DNA from: Nageia nagi
Lineage: Eukaryota; Pinophyta
Assembly (NCBI GenBank): GCA_050084985.1
Contig: JBITNC010000001.1
Coordinates: forward strand, 19,406,001-19,470,000
Reading direction: 5' to 3'
Length of the DNA: 64,000 nucleotides
How positions within the stretch are numbered: position 1 is the stretch's first letter; the number at the start of each line of letters is the position of its first letter. Positions 24,241 to 35,016 of the stretch are shown here, piece after piece. Below the pieces are notes generated by a model that was given only the letters and a program-made list of their open reading frames with translations, ran no database searches and was not told the DNA's origin. The position numbers and the translations under genes were made by a program.

Positions 24241-24480
24241 CAACTTCAACATATAATATTATAACCTTCATATTTGATTACTTTAAATATATAGTTGAAT
24301 CTTGTAAACTAAAGGTAATTTAGATTTATTTATACTTGTGATCAAATAATATTCCCACTTGATGTATTTTTTATAATTATTTATCATTACAACTTCTATA
24401 TTTTAGGTAGATTTATTATATATAATTATTTATCATTACAAATAAGAGTTTCCTTATATCATATACCCCTCAAATTAAAT

Positions 24481-24725
24481 ATGATACTTTGGCAAAGGAA
24501 AAATACTCTCTTCAAATTTGGATTCATGTGGATGAAATACCCCAGTTTTAAAGAAAACTTAAAGCAATGGTGGAATGGCAATATAAAAGGTACAACTATG
24601 TACAAACTTTCCATGAAACTAAAAGAGGTTAAGTGTCACCTAAAGAAGTGGAATAAAGAGGTCTTCTAAAATATAGATAAAAGGGAAAAGGAAATGGAGA
24701 TGGAACTAAAATAAAATCAATCTCT
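24481..24725 (+). pseudogene. LINE (L1-type) ORF2 fragment
   Basis: The frame reads FKFGFMWMKYPSFKENLKQWW ... KGTTMYKLSMKLKEVK ... LKKWNKEVF. This matches the linker between the endonuclease and reverse transcriptase of plant L1-type LINEs (FRFEKMW...WW...LKxWNKEVFG). The catalytic endonuclease and RT domains are absent, so this is a small remnant. Confidence 0.75.
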
Positions 24726-25194
24726 TGCTTAGTGAAATGTATATCTTTGCACATGTTTGATAAATAACATCATTTTTAGTTTGGGTAAAATAAAATCATT
24801 TCTTTATATTCTTGCTAATGTCAAATACATATATGCTTTATTAGTCAAATGCTTAATTTATCAAAATCATTTAGGAAATATTATATCATGATCATTAGCA
24901 TATTTCTTAGCTTTACTACTTTATATCTTTTCATACATAATAAATACATACAAACTATTTACTTTTACCATGCTTTATTATGACTATACCACATTGCTTG
25001 ATTGATCATGTCCTTATTGGGTGGACGTTAAATAACCATCACTATTTTATAATCACTTGGTTGGGACTAAACCAACCATTTTTTTTATTTAGATTATTGA
25101 TTAGGACTAAACCAATCATCAATATAATGGTCACATTATCATTGGTACTATAATCACATATATGGTTAGGAAACAAACCAACCATCTCTTTTAA
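24726..25194. other. AT-rich lead-in with degenerate repeat units
   Basis: No gene. From about 25040 the phrases ggttgggactaaaccaaccat and ttaggactaaaccaatcat are weak early copies of the 47 bp repeat that becomes regular at 25195. Confidence 0.4.
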
Positions 25195-25475
25195 TCACCT
25201 TTGTTGGTTGGGTCTAAATTAACCATCACTATCTCTTGGAGTCACCTTTGTTGTTTGGGTCTACACTAACCATCACTATCTCTTGAAGTCACCTTTGTTG
25301 GTTGAATCTAAAATAACCATCACTATCTCTTGGAGTCACCTTTGTTGGTTAGGTCTAAACTAACCTCCACCATTATTTTGAGTCACTTTTGTTGGTTAGG
25401 TCTAAACTAACCTCCATTGTTGTTATGATCACCTTTGTTGGTTGTGTTTAAACTAACTATGACCTTTGTATCTCT
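25195..25475. repeat. 47 bp tandem repeat, about 6 copies
   Basis: Copies start with TCACCTTTGTTGGTTGGGTC at 25195, 25242, 25289, 25336, 25383 and 25429. This gives a 47 bp period, with one copy of 46. Degenerate relatives continue to about 25640, followed by a looser repeat containing gggcatgtaccccatgaagat (about 25545-25790). Such arrays are common between pol and the 3' LTR of plant Tat-like Gypsy elements. Confidence 0.88.
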
Positions 25476-26230
25476 TTATGATCCTATCATATATAATAAT
25501 GAGGCTTGTACTTCATGATGATATTGGCATATCTTATCTATATCTAGGAATGGGCATGTACTCCATGACATTGCATGACACTCTTTATGATCTCCTTTGT
25601 TGGTTGGGATATTAACCATAATACCTTTGTTTATGATCATATGCTTTCATCTACAAATGGGGCATATACCCCATGAAGATGTAAGCATATTTTGTTATGA
25701 TCTCATGTGTTAGAATCTAGGAATAGGGCATGTACCCCATAAAGATATTGAAACACCTTGTTATGATCTTGTATGTATGCATCTAAGAATGAAATATTGA
25801 GTATTTATATGAAAATATGAATATAAGAATATGATATTTGGTATTATCATGATGAGATATGCATATTATATTTATTTCATTTCATCCTTGCTTTTACTTG
25901 TTATATCATATGTGATGACATGAACTGTTATGATGATTTACTCTTACTATCATTGTTATATCTTTAATGAGTTAACCATCACATATATGCTTGGAGTTTG
26001 GTATTTTTATCTCTACTTTTTTCAATTATTCTTTGTTCTTGGTTGATTCTACTTCATACAAGCCATTCCATTTCACAACCAATACAAAGAGGGGGCAATA
26101 TATACCATCATTCATTGATGATTTGGAGAGTGCTATGAAAACTAGGAAAGTATCAAATTTTTCTTCTCTTTACCTTTTACTTCCATTGCAAGCATAATTT
26201 CATTTCTAAAGTTCTCATTTCATTATACTT

Positions 26231-26300
26231 GCAAAGAGGGCATCTGTTGACATATAAATTTGGTCCCCTTAAAGTGGCCCCGCTTAGGTGTCATATTATA
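26231..26300 (+). repeat. Polypurine tract and start of a Tat-type LTR
   Basis: gcaaagagggcatc is followed at 26245 by TGTTGACATATAAATT. The same arrangement, purine tract then GCATC then TGTTRACA, forms the 3' LTR junctions at 39059 and 51972. I therefore read this as the 3' LTR start of a truncated element whose 3' repeat region is 25.0-26.2 kb. The LTR's right end and partner copy are not visible. Confidence 0.6.
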
Positions 26301-26884
26301 ATAATCTTATATCATGTTATTATGTCATTTATATAATAATATGTTATATTGGCCTTTTATAGAATATTACTCATGTGGTGTTTTTATATTCTTGTAGTTA
26401 CCCCAACGTTAATGCTAGCCTCAATGTATTCTATGGAGGAATACACTTTTCTAAAAGAAGGAGAAGACCTCACATGGGTTCATCATTAGATCTCTTCCTA
26501 ATATGCCCATGCTTATTATCTTCCAAGGTGTTTCTTAACATCACCTATTATGATAGAGATTTTATTATCACACGAGCATTGTTATTCTTTTTATTTTGCT
26601 ACTATATGCTAGATTGGGTTGGTCATTATCATAGTATTATTTAGGACTTGATTTTGAACTCTACTAGTCAAAAGCTTAGCTTTAATGCTTCTTTAAGTAT
26701 CCACACTACCGTTTGTGAGCTCAACATCCATGCTCCCATGTACACATACACTAGTGTTCATGTTTGCTGTTGGTGTGGATTTAGCATATCAAAATCATCT
26801 ACCTTGAAAAGTTCCTATTTGCATATGTCTTCAACACCCAGGTAAGATGAAGGTATTTATAATTCTTAAATATCTTATTCCAAA
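26301..26884 (+). other. Probable LTR remainder and leader before Tat-B gag
   Basis: AT-rich to about 26390, then moderately complex sequence with short plus ORFs (26375-26644, 26648-26845) that carry no recognised domain. It lies between the LTR start at 26245 and the gag at 26885. Whether this LTR belongs to the downstream element is unclear, because no primer site is visible. Confidence 0.35.
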
Positions 26885-27330
26885 TGGTTTATAACTCTCA
26901 CACCTCAATCTACAAATTCATGGGGAGAGTTATGTTAAGCTTTAATTAAAAGATTTGCTATGGATGGTGATGATAGTACATTCCTTAGCCTTATAGCATG
27001 TATCAAAATACATCCTCATGAGTCCATTCATGATTTAAATATTAGATTTGAGACAATATGGAATTCTATTCTAGTAAGGATTAGACTAATAAATGCATAA
27101 GATCTGGTATATTATAGGAAGGCCTTTCTCCCAAACCTTAATATGCTCATTGTTATGTTAGGAGATACCTTCCCATATGTTTAAAAGATAGTAAAAACTT
27201 CTGAGCATACCTTGGCATCCTTTGAAAAGATGTATCCTAGAGCTATTATGCCATTATTTCCTAATTTACCTCTTAAACAAGTCCCTCAAATTGCTCATCC
27301 TAGAGTTTTAGCCTTATCACCTCCTCCCAA
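26885..27330 (+). pseudogene. Tat-B gag (capsid)
   Basis: The frame reads WFITLTPQSTNSWGELC (about 26885), then FAMDGDDSTFLSLIACIKI and ESIHDLNIRFETIWN. This is the retrotransposon gag pattern (WF..L...SI.SW.EL...F...F). It is followed by a Pro-rich stretch (about 27270-27330) and, to about 28250, by a decayed nucleocapsid/linker with a Cys-containing segment near 27690-27720. Stops occur throughout. Confidence 0.75.
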
Positions 27331-28259
27331 GCCTATTATTTAGAATCAAATACTAACATTACTTGCTCTTACATCCACTAGTGCTAACATTAATTCCAAA
27401 TCTCAATAAGAAGAAAAGAATAAGGTAATTGGAGATAACTATCAAGAACCTTACCAATAAGCTCACTCTACAAGAAAGGTAGAATCAAGTTTTAATTACA
27501 AAAGAAATGATAATCAGTATCAACCTAGATTCTAACCTAAAATGAACTAGCCAAAATAATCAAGTGCCCCAAAAATAATTGAAAATGCTATTATGATGAG
27601 TTTTACAAAAAGTATTGGTCTGAGCATTACAAAATGGTGTTCCTCATTTTTAGCTCCTCATTTTACAAACTTATGTGCAATTTATCAAAATCAATATTTG
27701 GTGTTCCCCATGTTCAGATCCTACTACTAAGCTCACCATGGTAAATTTTTGGCTTTCTGGATATGCTAGAGAATAAGCAAACTGTATTCAAACTAGAGCT
27801 TCTTCTTTAATGGCTCCATAATAACCCCTAGTTACTCAGTAAAATAAACCATCTATTTTAGTACTACCTAAACATAAGAAAGCTAAGGCTCCCTTAGCCC
27901 AACCTCAGAATCAACAAGATCAATTCCTAGCAAATTCAAGAAATGTTTCTCAAAATCTAGGTACTAATGTTCCTACTCAAACAAATTTTGTTGTAGTTAA
28001 AAAATAAGTCCTAGAGGAAGAGAGACCTAATACTTTGAGGTATCCTTTTATTATATATTATCATAAAGAAAAGGCCACTCAATAATTTAGAACATATTAA
28101 TAAATAGAATTAAGTAATTTTATCCCATATGATCCATATAATATTGTGAAAGAACTAAAGAAAACTCCTTCTAAGATGACGATGTTTGATGTATTAAAGA
28201 TACTAGGTCAATTAGTTTTTCTGCAAGAGACTTTGAAATTAAGAAATAGCAAGAAGAGG

Positions 28260-28642
28260 GCAAATGAAGGAAATGTTATCTTTATGATATCTGATGACAT
28301 CCCTCCAGCTTCCATAGGTATAAGAAGACCCCCACCATTCTATCTATCTCTAAGATTAGAAGGTTGGGTAGTAAATAACTATATGATAGATACCAAAGCT
28401 GCAATAATTATGATTTCTAAAGATATTGTAAATGAAATGAAGTTGTATATTACAAGATATATTGATGGTGTCATACAATTAGATTCTTCCTATGCATATG
28501 TTTTTGGTAGTGTTAAAGGGGTCCTAATAACTTTAAATGCATTCCCTAACATTTGTGTTATTCAAGATATCATTATGGTTGATCTTCCATCTCTATTTGG
28601 AATATTTCTATCTAAAGAATTCATTGCTAAATTGAGAGGGTA
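28260..28642 (+). pseudogene. Tat-B aspartic protease
   Basis: The PPPFYLSLRLEGWVVNNYMIDTKAA segment corresponds to the Gypsy protease active-site region; families have DSGA where this copy has DTKA, keeping the Asp. IIMVDLPSLFGIFLSKEFIAKL (about 28572-28640) is the C-terminal signature (PPxFGxLLSRxWxAKL-like). The frame is open from about 28146 to 28641, one of the longest surviving pieces of this element. Confidence 0.78.
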
Positions 28643-28926
28643 ATTAGCTTTAGAATATAGTCATATTTTACTTCCCTTCCAAGACAAATAAGTAAAAATT
28701 CTAAATGAAGGCACCAAAAGTGTTAATCTAAAGAAGATTAAGAACAAAATTATTTGAATGGCCTTCAACTTGTGGAAGTATTTGAAAGGGATCCACTTAG
28801 AGAATCACTTCTAATAACTAAAGTCATTTTAGCAAATGATTTAAATTATCAAGTCATAGATTTTGGCATGGGTAATTTTTATTTATATGAATATGTGTAT
28901 CCAATCTCGATCATAGCTAAAAAAGA

Positions 28927-29350
28927 AATGAGATATGGATAATGTACTTTGATAGATGTAGATGTAAGCATGGATGTGGAGCTGAAGTTGTATTCAAATA
29001 TTTGAAAGGATATATAAAAAGATTATCCTTTAGATTCACATGGATTTGTACAAATAATGTTATTGAACATAAAGCCCTTTATTTAGGGTTATCTAAAGTG
29101 ATCAATATAGGCATTAGATGCCTAATTATCTATGTTGATTACTAATTGGTCATAAGTTAGAAACCAGATTAATGGAAAACATCACTATCTAAAGACCTAT
29201 AAGAATAGAGTTTGGAATTTATTAGATTCATTCTTAGCTATCAATTTTATTTCTATTCCTAGAAGGTACAACCAAATAGCTAATGCACTTGCTAGAAAAG
29301 GGGCACATTATAATCCTGTTCATTATAAAAGAGGAGCTCTTGGAGTCAAA
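28927..29350 (+). pseudogene. RNase H upstream of RT (archaeal-type-like) in Tat-B
   Basis: The frame from about 28938 reads MYFDRCRCKHGCGAEVVF, then FTWICTNNVIEHKALYLGLSK, then CLIIYVDY-LVI. This matches the plant RNase HI-like pattern FDGASxxxGxGAGVV...TNNxAEYEAL...GDSxLVI. The C-terminal ISIPRRYNQIANALARKGA follows near 29250-29310 after a frameshift. It then passes into an IPKGLLSFERLFDL linker toward RT (about 29520-29565). The Asp and Glu positions are largely kept. In most described Tat elements this domain follows the Gypsy RNase H instead. Confidence 0.75.
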
Positions 29351-29749
29351 TTTTAATGTAGGCCTTTAGTACCTAATGCTATAAATTTTTGGCAAGTATT
29401 TGATTTTGATGAGCATATTATGAACTTACTCTTGGATGAAGCAGTAGCTCACACTTTTGGTATTCAAGAATTACATAACTGTTTCCAAGAATTAGATAAT
29501 ATCCAACTCAAAAATAATGTTATACCAAAAGGATTACTCTCTTTTGAAAGATTATTTGATTTATAAGATGTATAGAAAGGTAAAACCTTGTCCATATAGA
29601 AGGAGAGTTATGTTGAGCTTGAAATAGATAAAACCTTGTCTCAAATTATCATGAGTTCTTGAAAGTAATTTTTTGGACTTATGATGATCTCAAGACATAT
29701 GATAAAAGTGTCATCTAGCACATAATTGAGCTTGAGCCAAATGCCAAAC

Positions 29750-30470
29750 CATATAGAAAAAAATAAAGGCCAATCAATCCAAAAATAAAAGAAGCTATGA
29801 AACAAGAATTGATTAAGTTGCTTGATTCAAAAGTTATTTATCCTATCAAGTATTCTTCTTAGATTGCAAATCTGGTTCCTGTTAGAAAGAAAAGTGGAGA
29901 AATTAGACTCTATGTTGATTTCATAAATTTGAATCAAGTGTCTCTCAAATATAATTATCCTCTCCCACCTATGGAATAAATCTTGCATACAACAACTAGA
30001 GCTTGCTACTTTTCAATGATTGATGGCTACTCAAGATTTAACCAGATTTGGATGAAAGATAAAGATCAATACAAAATTGTATTTACAACCAAATGAAGGA
30101 TATTTAATTTACAAAGAATGCCTTTTGGTATTTCTAATGTGGAAGCTACTTTTCAAAGAGCTATGGATCATGCATTTGGTAAACTAATAAATAAGATTAT
30201 CTTAGTTTATTTAGATGATATTACTATATTCTCTAAAAGTAGAAAGAATCATCTAGAACATCTCAGATAAGTTTTTTAAAAATGCATGAAATTTAGAATT
30301 TAAATTAATCCAAAAAAATTTATTTTTATGGTTAACCAAGAAAAATTACTTGGCCACATTGTCTCAAAGGAAGGATTAACGATCGATCTAGATAAAGTGA
30401 AAGCTATTGAAGCATTGCCACTCCCTTCCAACAAGAAAGCCTTGCAATCATTATTTGATTAGAAACATTT
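29750..30470 (+). pseudogene. Tat-B reverse transcriptase
   Basis: Ordered RT motifs are visible: NLVPVRKKSGEIRLYVDF (about 29868), MIDGYSRFNQI (about 30020), FTTK-RIFNLQRMPFGISN (about 30080-30140), catalytic VYLDDITIFS intact (about 30207) and KLLGHIVSKEGLTID (about 30345). Stops occur at several positions, often where families have Gln or Trp. Confidence 0.9.
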
Positions 30471-30522
30471 TGTTAGAAAATTCATTAATGATATTTTAGA
30501 AATTGTATCTCCAATAACTTCA

Positions 30523-31058
30523 ATAATAATGAAAGATGATATAGTCTCTTGGTCAAGTGATGCAAAACTAGCCTTTAAAGAAATTGAAAAGGCTATAACA
30601 GAAACTTTTGTGCTTAAAAATCTTGATATGTTAAAAGATTTCATCATGTATGCATATGGAGTAGAAAGAAGCATTGTTGTAATTCTAGCATACAAATATG
30701 ATAACAAAGAAGAATATCTAATTACCTTTCATATCCAAACACTACATCAACACCAAAAAGGATATTTATTGAAAAGTAAGCATTTTTCATAATGAAGGGA
30801 TTTAAAAAATTCAAGCATTATGTCTCCCACAATAGAATCCTTGTATTTACTATCGATATAGATGTAAGAAATTATGTTATACAAGGAGACTTAGGTGAAG
30901 GAAACGCTAGTTGGATTACTAAAATAATGGAATATGATATAGAAATTAAGCCAACCAAGCTAATCAAACATAGGGCTCTTTATGAAAATATAGTTGAAGT
31001 TTCACATATGATTGTTATTATGGAGGATGAGAAACAACTAAATGAAGAAAGTGATTAG
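30523..31058 (+). pseudogene. Tat-B Gypsy-type RNase H
   Basis: WSSDAKLAFKEIEKAITE and VLKNLDMLKDFIMYAYG are followed by SWITKIMEYDIEIKPTKLIKHRALYENI. This is the Gypsy RNase H and tether region between RT and integrase. The two open pieces (30529-30792 and 30792-31058) are in adjacent frames. Confidence 0.8.
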
Positions 31059-31149
31059 ATTAAGCAAGTTATTTTTTTACCATCAAATTGGTAAATATCT
31101 TGAATCTCTAAATAGATTTTAGAGAAGGAGATTCAAGCTGCATGCTTTG

Positions 31150-32290
31150 AATTTTGTGATGATAGATGACCATCTATATAAAATGAACTTTGATCAAACC
31201 CTATTAAGATGTATGAATCATGATGAATCTCAAAGAATATTACATGAATTTCAATGGATTATTTGATAGGCATTATAGTGGACCAACTACAATAGTAAAA
31301 AGTTTACAAGCTGAGTATTATTGGCCCACCATATTTCAAAATTCATTCAAGATTGCCTAGGAATGTGACAAATGCAACAAATTTACCTCTTAAACTTGTG
31401 ATAGTTAAGGAACCCTTTCAATAATGGGGCATGGAATTCATTGGTGTTATAAATCTAAATTCCTTAGCAAGCCATAAGTTCATCCTAATTTTAATAGATT
31501 ATTTTACTAGATGGTCAGAAGTAATGCCATGTAAGAATGCAGATAAAAAAGTAATGATAGAAATGATCAAAAAGATAATCACTCACTTTGAAACCCCATA
31601 GACTATTATCTCAGATAATGGCTTGACATTTATTGGAGGTGACTTGTCAAAGTTTGTTGTTGAATATGGGATATACTAGCTATTCTCTTCAAATTATTAC
31701 CCATGAGGTAATGGGTTAGCTGAATTAAATAATAAGAACTTAACTTGGACCATCAAAAGAATAATTGGAGGGAATCCTAGAAAGTGGCATACACAATTAG
31801 AATTTGCTTTATGGGTAGATAGAATCAACATTAAATCAACAATCAAAACATCTCCATATGCATTGGTATATGCTAAAATACCTATGTTGCCAATACACAT
31901 TGAGTTACCAACACTAAAAATCTTGCAAAACATGGAGGACCATGACTTTGAGCCACTATAATCAAGGTATAATTAACTCCTAAAATTAGAGAAAGACCAA
32001 AACAAAGCAAATGAGTCATTTTAGCATTTTTAACACATCATTAAGAAATGGTTTGATAAGAAAAAATTTTCTTAGGTGAAGTTTTAACTAGGTGATATTG
32101 TCCTCAAGTGGGATGAAGAGAGAGCAAAGACCTAATGACACCAAAAATTTGACTCTATATGGAGTAGGCCTTATATCATCACTCAAGCCATGCAAAGTAA
32201 TGTGTTTAGGTTACAAGACATCATCAGGTCCCATGAATCACCTACTCTTATTAACAAGATCTATTTGAAGCATTACCGAGTGATAGGGTG
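31150..32290 (+). pseudogene. Tat-B integrase
   Basis: The core reads MEFIGVI...ILIDYFTRWSEVMPC (about 31430-31530), TIISDNGLTFIGGDL (about 31605-31650) and NGLAELNNKNL (about 31710-31745). All three acidic catalytic residues, including Glu, are therefore retained. A C-terminal domain with LGDIVLKWDEE (about 32090) and LYLKHYR-type ending (about 32260-32280) follows. Stops throughout make it a pseudogene. Confidence 0.88.
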
Positions 32291-32459
32291 GTCTTCTAAC
32301 ACCCACTAGAGATTGTATAGTGTATATAATTTCAAAAAAAAGTGTGCTTTTAAGGCTTTTACATCTTCTAGACATAGCTTCCAAGAAAGTAGGTAGACAT
32401 TAATGCTTAGCATTAATTCAACATGATCTAGAGTTAATATCTATGCATTCCTAAGCTAC

Positions 32460-33322
32460 TGTTAACACATAAAAATGAATTTATGTTTTTAAATCAATAA
32501 ATTAATGAAAACATGCTTGGTCTAAATATATGTCTTGAATGTCTTAAAGTGATAATATCAATGTTTGTCTTAAATGTGAATCTTATAATGATTATCTTGA
32601 ATTATCTTGAATATTGCATGGATTATCTTGAATATTGCATAAATTATCTTGTTTATTGGTATGTTTATCTTGAATGTTGTGAATTAGCCATGTTTATGTA
32701 AATGCATGCTGACCCATGGGTTGTATTATCTATTATCTATATAAATAAGGGATCTAATAGTAAGTCCACATAACAAGGATACACACGATCCCGCGTATGG
32801 TCTTGTAGTGGCAACCCCTTAAGGTATCTCTTGGTACCGCCTACAAGGCTGTGGTTTGTGTACTTCCTTTCACGAGCTATCCTGACATCTACGATCTATT
32901 CTGATATCACACTGCTATCTGAGACATCCGTATTGGAGTTCTCGACTTGATCGAGAGGTCAAGAATCATCAAACGAAGGTTGTCGGTGCTCCTTTATGAA
33001 CGAAAAAACACCATCGGCACTCTTATATCACTGAAATGGACCGCCTACAGTCCTCTTTTTGCATCTTCATAGGTCACTGCATCTTTGGAAGGGTAGCTCA
33101 TTATCAGTACATCACCAACATCTTCATCTTTCATTGTCAGGTATGTTCCGTGAGGTAAGTACACAAATTACAGTCTTGGTTGGTACAATTACATTTCTGA
33201 ATTGGTTATCTTGTTCATTGTTATTAAGAATAAATTTCTATCCGTAGCTCAAATACAGATATATTGGGTTTGTAGATATCTACCTATTTATTTATTTGCA
33301 TGCTTAATTTTATTTGTAAACA
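32460..33322 (+). repeat. 5' LTR of Tat-GP1
   Basis: This 863 bp repeat is nearly identical to 39059-39921. It contains TATATAAATAAGG (about 32738-32750), a likely TATA box of the LTR promoter. Near its start a short repeat, attatcttgaatattgca, occurs at about 32600-32645. One copy of the GGACC...GGTCCT-like motif (33038-33054) lies in it. Confidence 0.95.
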
Positions 33323-33324
33323 TT

Positions 33325-33343
33325 TGGTGAACCCGACGTGAAC
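33325..33343 (+). other. Primer binding site of Tat-GP1
   Basis: TGGTGAACCCGACGTGAAC begins two bases after the 5' LTR. It starts TGG, as expected for pairing with a tRNA CCA end, but it is not the iMet site used by the other elements here. I cannot assign the tRNA with confidence. Confidence 0.65.
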
Positions 33344-33413
33344 TGCACATCATTGTACTAAAACCCTAAGGGTTTTAGTTAGGGCTAATATCTATCTTGT
33401 GAGTGTTTTAGTT

Positions 33414-34631
33414 ATGGATCAGCTTAAATTATTCTTACGTAGTCTTTCAAAAAGAGATTTGGATGAATTATTGGGGGAAATCAGAAATGATGATTCAGAG
33501 GGATCCGGAAGAATGCAAAATAGTGCTGAGGGTGATAATAGTAATTTTCAAGCTACTATAGAGGGTATGCAAAGGCAAATAGACAGATTGGCAAGGGGAT
33601 CAGCTCCGCCTAATGATTCTTTTGAATTTGGTAGTCCCTTATGCGATGAGATTCGTAGGCACATGCCACCATCTGACTATAAAGAGCCAAAATTCTACAA
33701 GTTCAATGGTGAAGGAGATCTGAGAAGACATATACAAGGGTTCAAGGATGAGTGCGAACTCAAAATTGGTACAGATCAAAGATTGCAAGCTAAATTCTTT
33801 CCCCATAGCTTGGAGGGAGAGGCTCGGGAATGGTTTTATGCCCTACCTAAAGGGTCCATCACATCATTTAAAGAGTTCAGTAGTTTGTTCCTGGAGTAAT
33901 ATAAGCATAACATCAAGCAGGAGGTTATGTTATCAGATTTATGCGCTATAAAGCAAGGTAGTGATAAGCAACTAGATAAATTTGTTGTGAGATTTAAGAA
34001 GACATGGCAGCAAGTGAAGACCAGATTAACGAAAAAAGAGGTAAATAATATTTTTAAAGAAGCTGTTATATTACCCTTGTAATCACATGTTATCGATTAT
34101 ACACATCTTCCATTTTCGGATATGATGTATAAATTGTTAGAGAAAGAGAAAGTCCTTGTGAAGCTAGGGCTTGTGAAGTATGGCAGTAGTGATAAGACTA
34201 AAGCAAAGGATAAGAGATCACAATCACCAAAGAAAGAGAAAACTATCCATGTGGCTGAGAAGACAAGTGAGATGAAAGAGAGGAAGTTTGTGATATTTCC
34301 CTTACCTCCGAGATATATCCTAAAAGACCTTGTGGTGAAAGGGTTGTTACAACCCTTACCTAAGCAGGAAGAAGATCCTACAGCAGAAAGACCCGCTTGG
34401 TATAAGGAAGATAGGTATTGTGAGTATCATCAGACTAAGGGCCATGCTACTAATGGGTGTGGAAGCCTTAGGGATAGAGTACAGAAGCTCATAGAAGATG
34501 GATTCTATGTGTGTCCAGCAAAGGTCAAAGATGTAGAGGAAGAGCAACATGTCAATATGATTTTCCTTGAAGATGATTGCGAGGCTAGCATCGGTGGGAG
34601 CTCCAGGCTCTCTGGAGGTATCATTTGGTAG
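33414..34631 (+). pseudogene. Tat-GP1 gag
   Basis: A single frame from the ATG at 33414 to 34631 (about 405 codons) is broken only by two TAA stops, at 33897-33899 and 34080-34082. An acidic N-terminus with a coiled-coil-like segment (MQRQIDRLARG) leads into the retrotransposon gag core: FYKFNGEGDLRRHIQGFKDE, GEAREWFYALPKGSITSFKE, SDLCAIKQGSDKQLDKFVVR. Near residue 345 lies CEYHQTKGHATNGC, a CX2HX4HX4C variant of the zinc knuckle seen in Tat-like gags. The product would form particles that package element RNA. The absence of indels suggests it was intact until fairly recently. Confidence 0.88.
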
Positions 34632-35016
34632 ATCAAAAAAAAAAAAAGAGAGAGAAAGAAGCTAACAGTCAGTTCAGGTCACTAACAGACGTCATGGTCA
34701 AGACATTGGGGGGTTTCATGACATCGTAACAGGAGCATCGGCATTGTATTTCATGTTATTAAGACCACCAGCGGTCCTCTTTTAGTGGAAAATAAGAGAA
34801 AATCAAAAGGTTCCAATTCCCCCCCCACAGCGTGAGAACTCAAAATTTTAGGTTGTGTCATTGGTGTTCATTTCCAGGAATCACGGAACATCAATTTCAT
34901 CCATCACAAGCACATATACAAGAGCAAATCAGGTACCAAAATTTGTGTTTCATATATATATCATGATCAAAATATTTTTGTTTACAATGCAACTGGATGA
35001 GATCACATAGAATGAC
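34632..35016. other. Spacer between gag and the antisense gene
   Basis: Contains a purine-rich run at 34637-34662 and one copy of the gaccaccagcggtcct motif (34763-34778). No coding frame. It would include the 3' UTR of the minus-strand PMD gene ending at 35017. Confidence 0.5.

Larger units (their letters stand above)
26885..32459 (+). mobile_element. Tat-B: degenerate Tat-like Ty3/Gypsy element (5' part)
   Basis: Gag, protease, RNase H, RT, a second RNase H and integrase follow in one direction over 5.4 kb. They are all recognisable but riddled with stops. The element is interrupted at 32459/39922 by Tat-GP1, with a GCTAC target duplication, and probably resumes to about 46.4 kb with a sense accessory ORF and tandem repeats. 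RNase H placement (one copy before RT) is unusual compared with the textbook Tat order. Its own LTR pair could not be delimited. Confidence 0.8.

Noticed and set aside
32513-32701. Identical 62-codon ORF also present at 39112-39300
   Set aside because: Both lie in the same place in the two LTR copies; the duplication reflects the LTR, not a gene pair.
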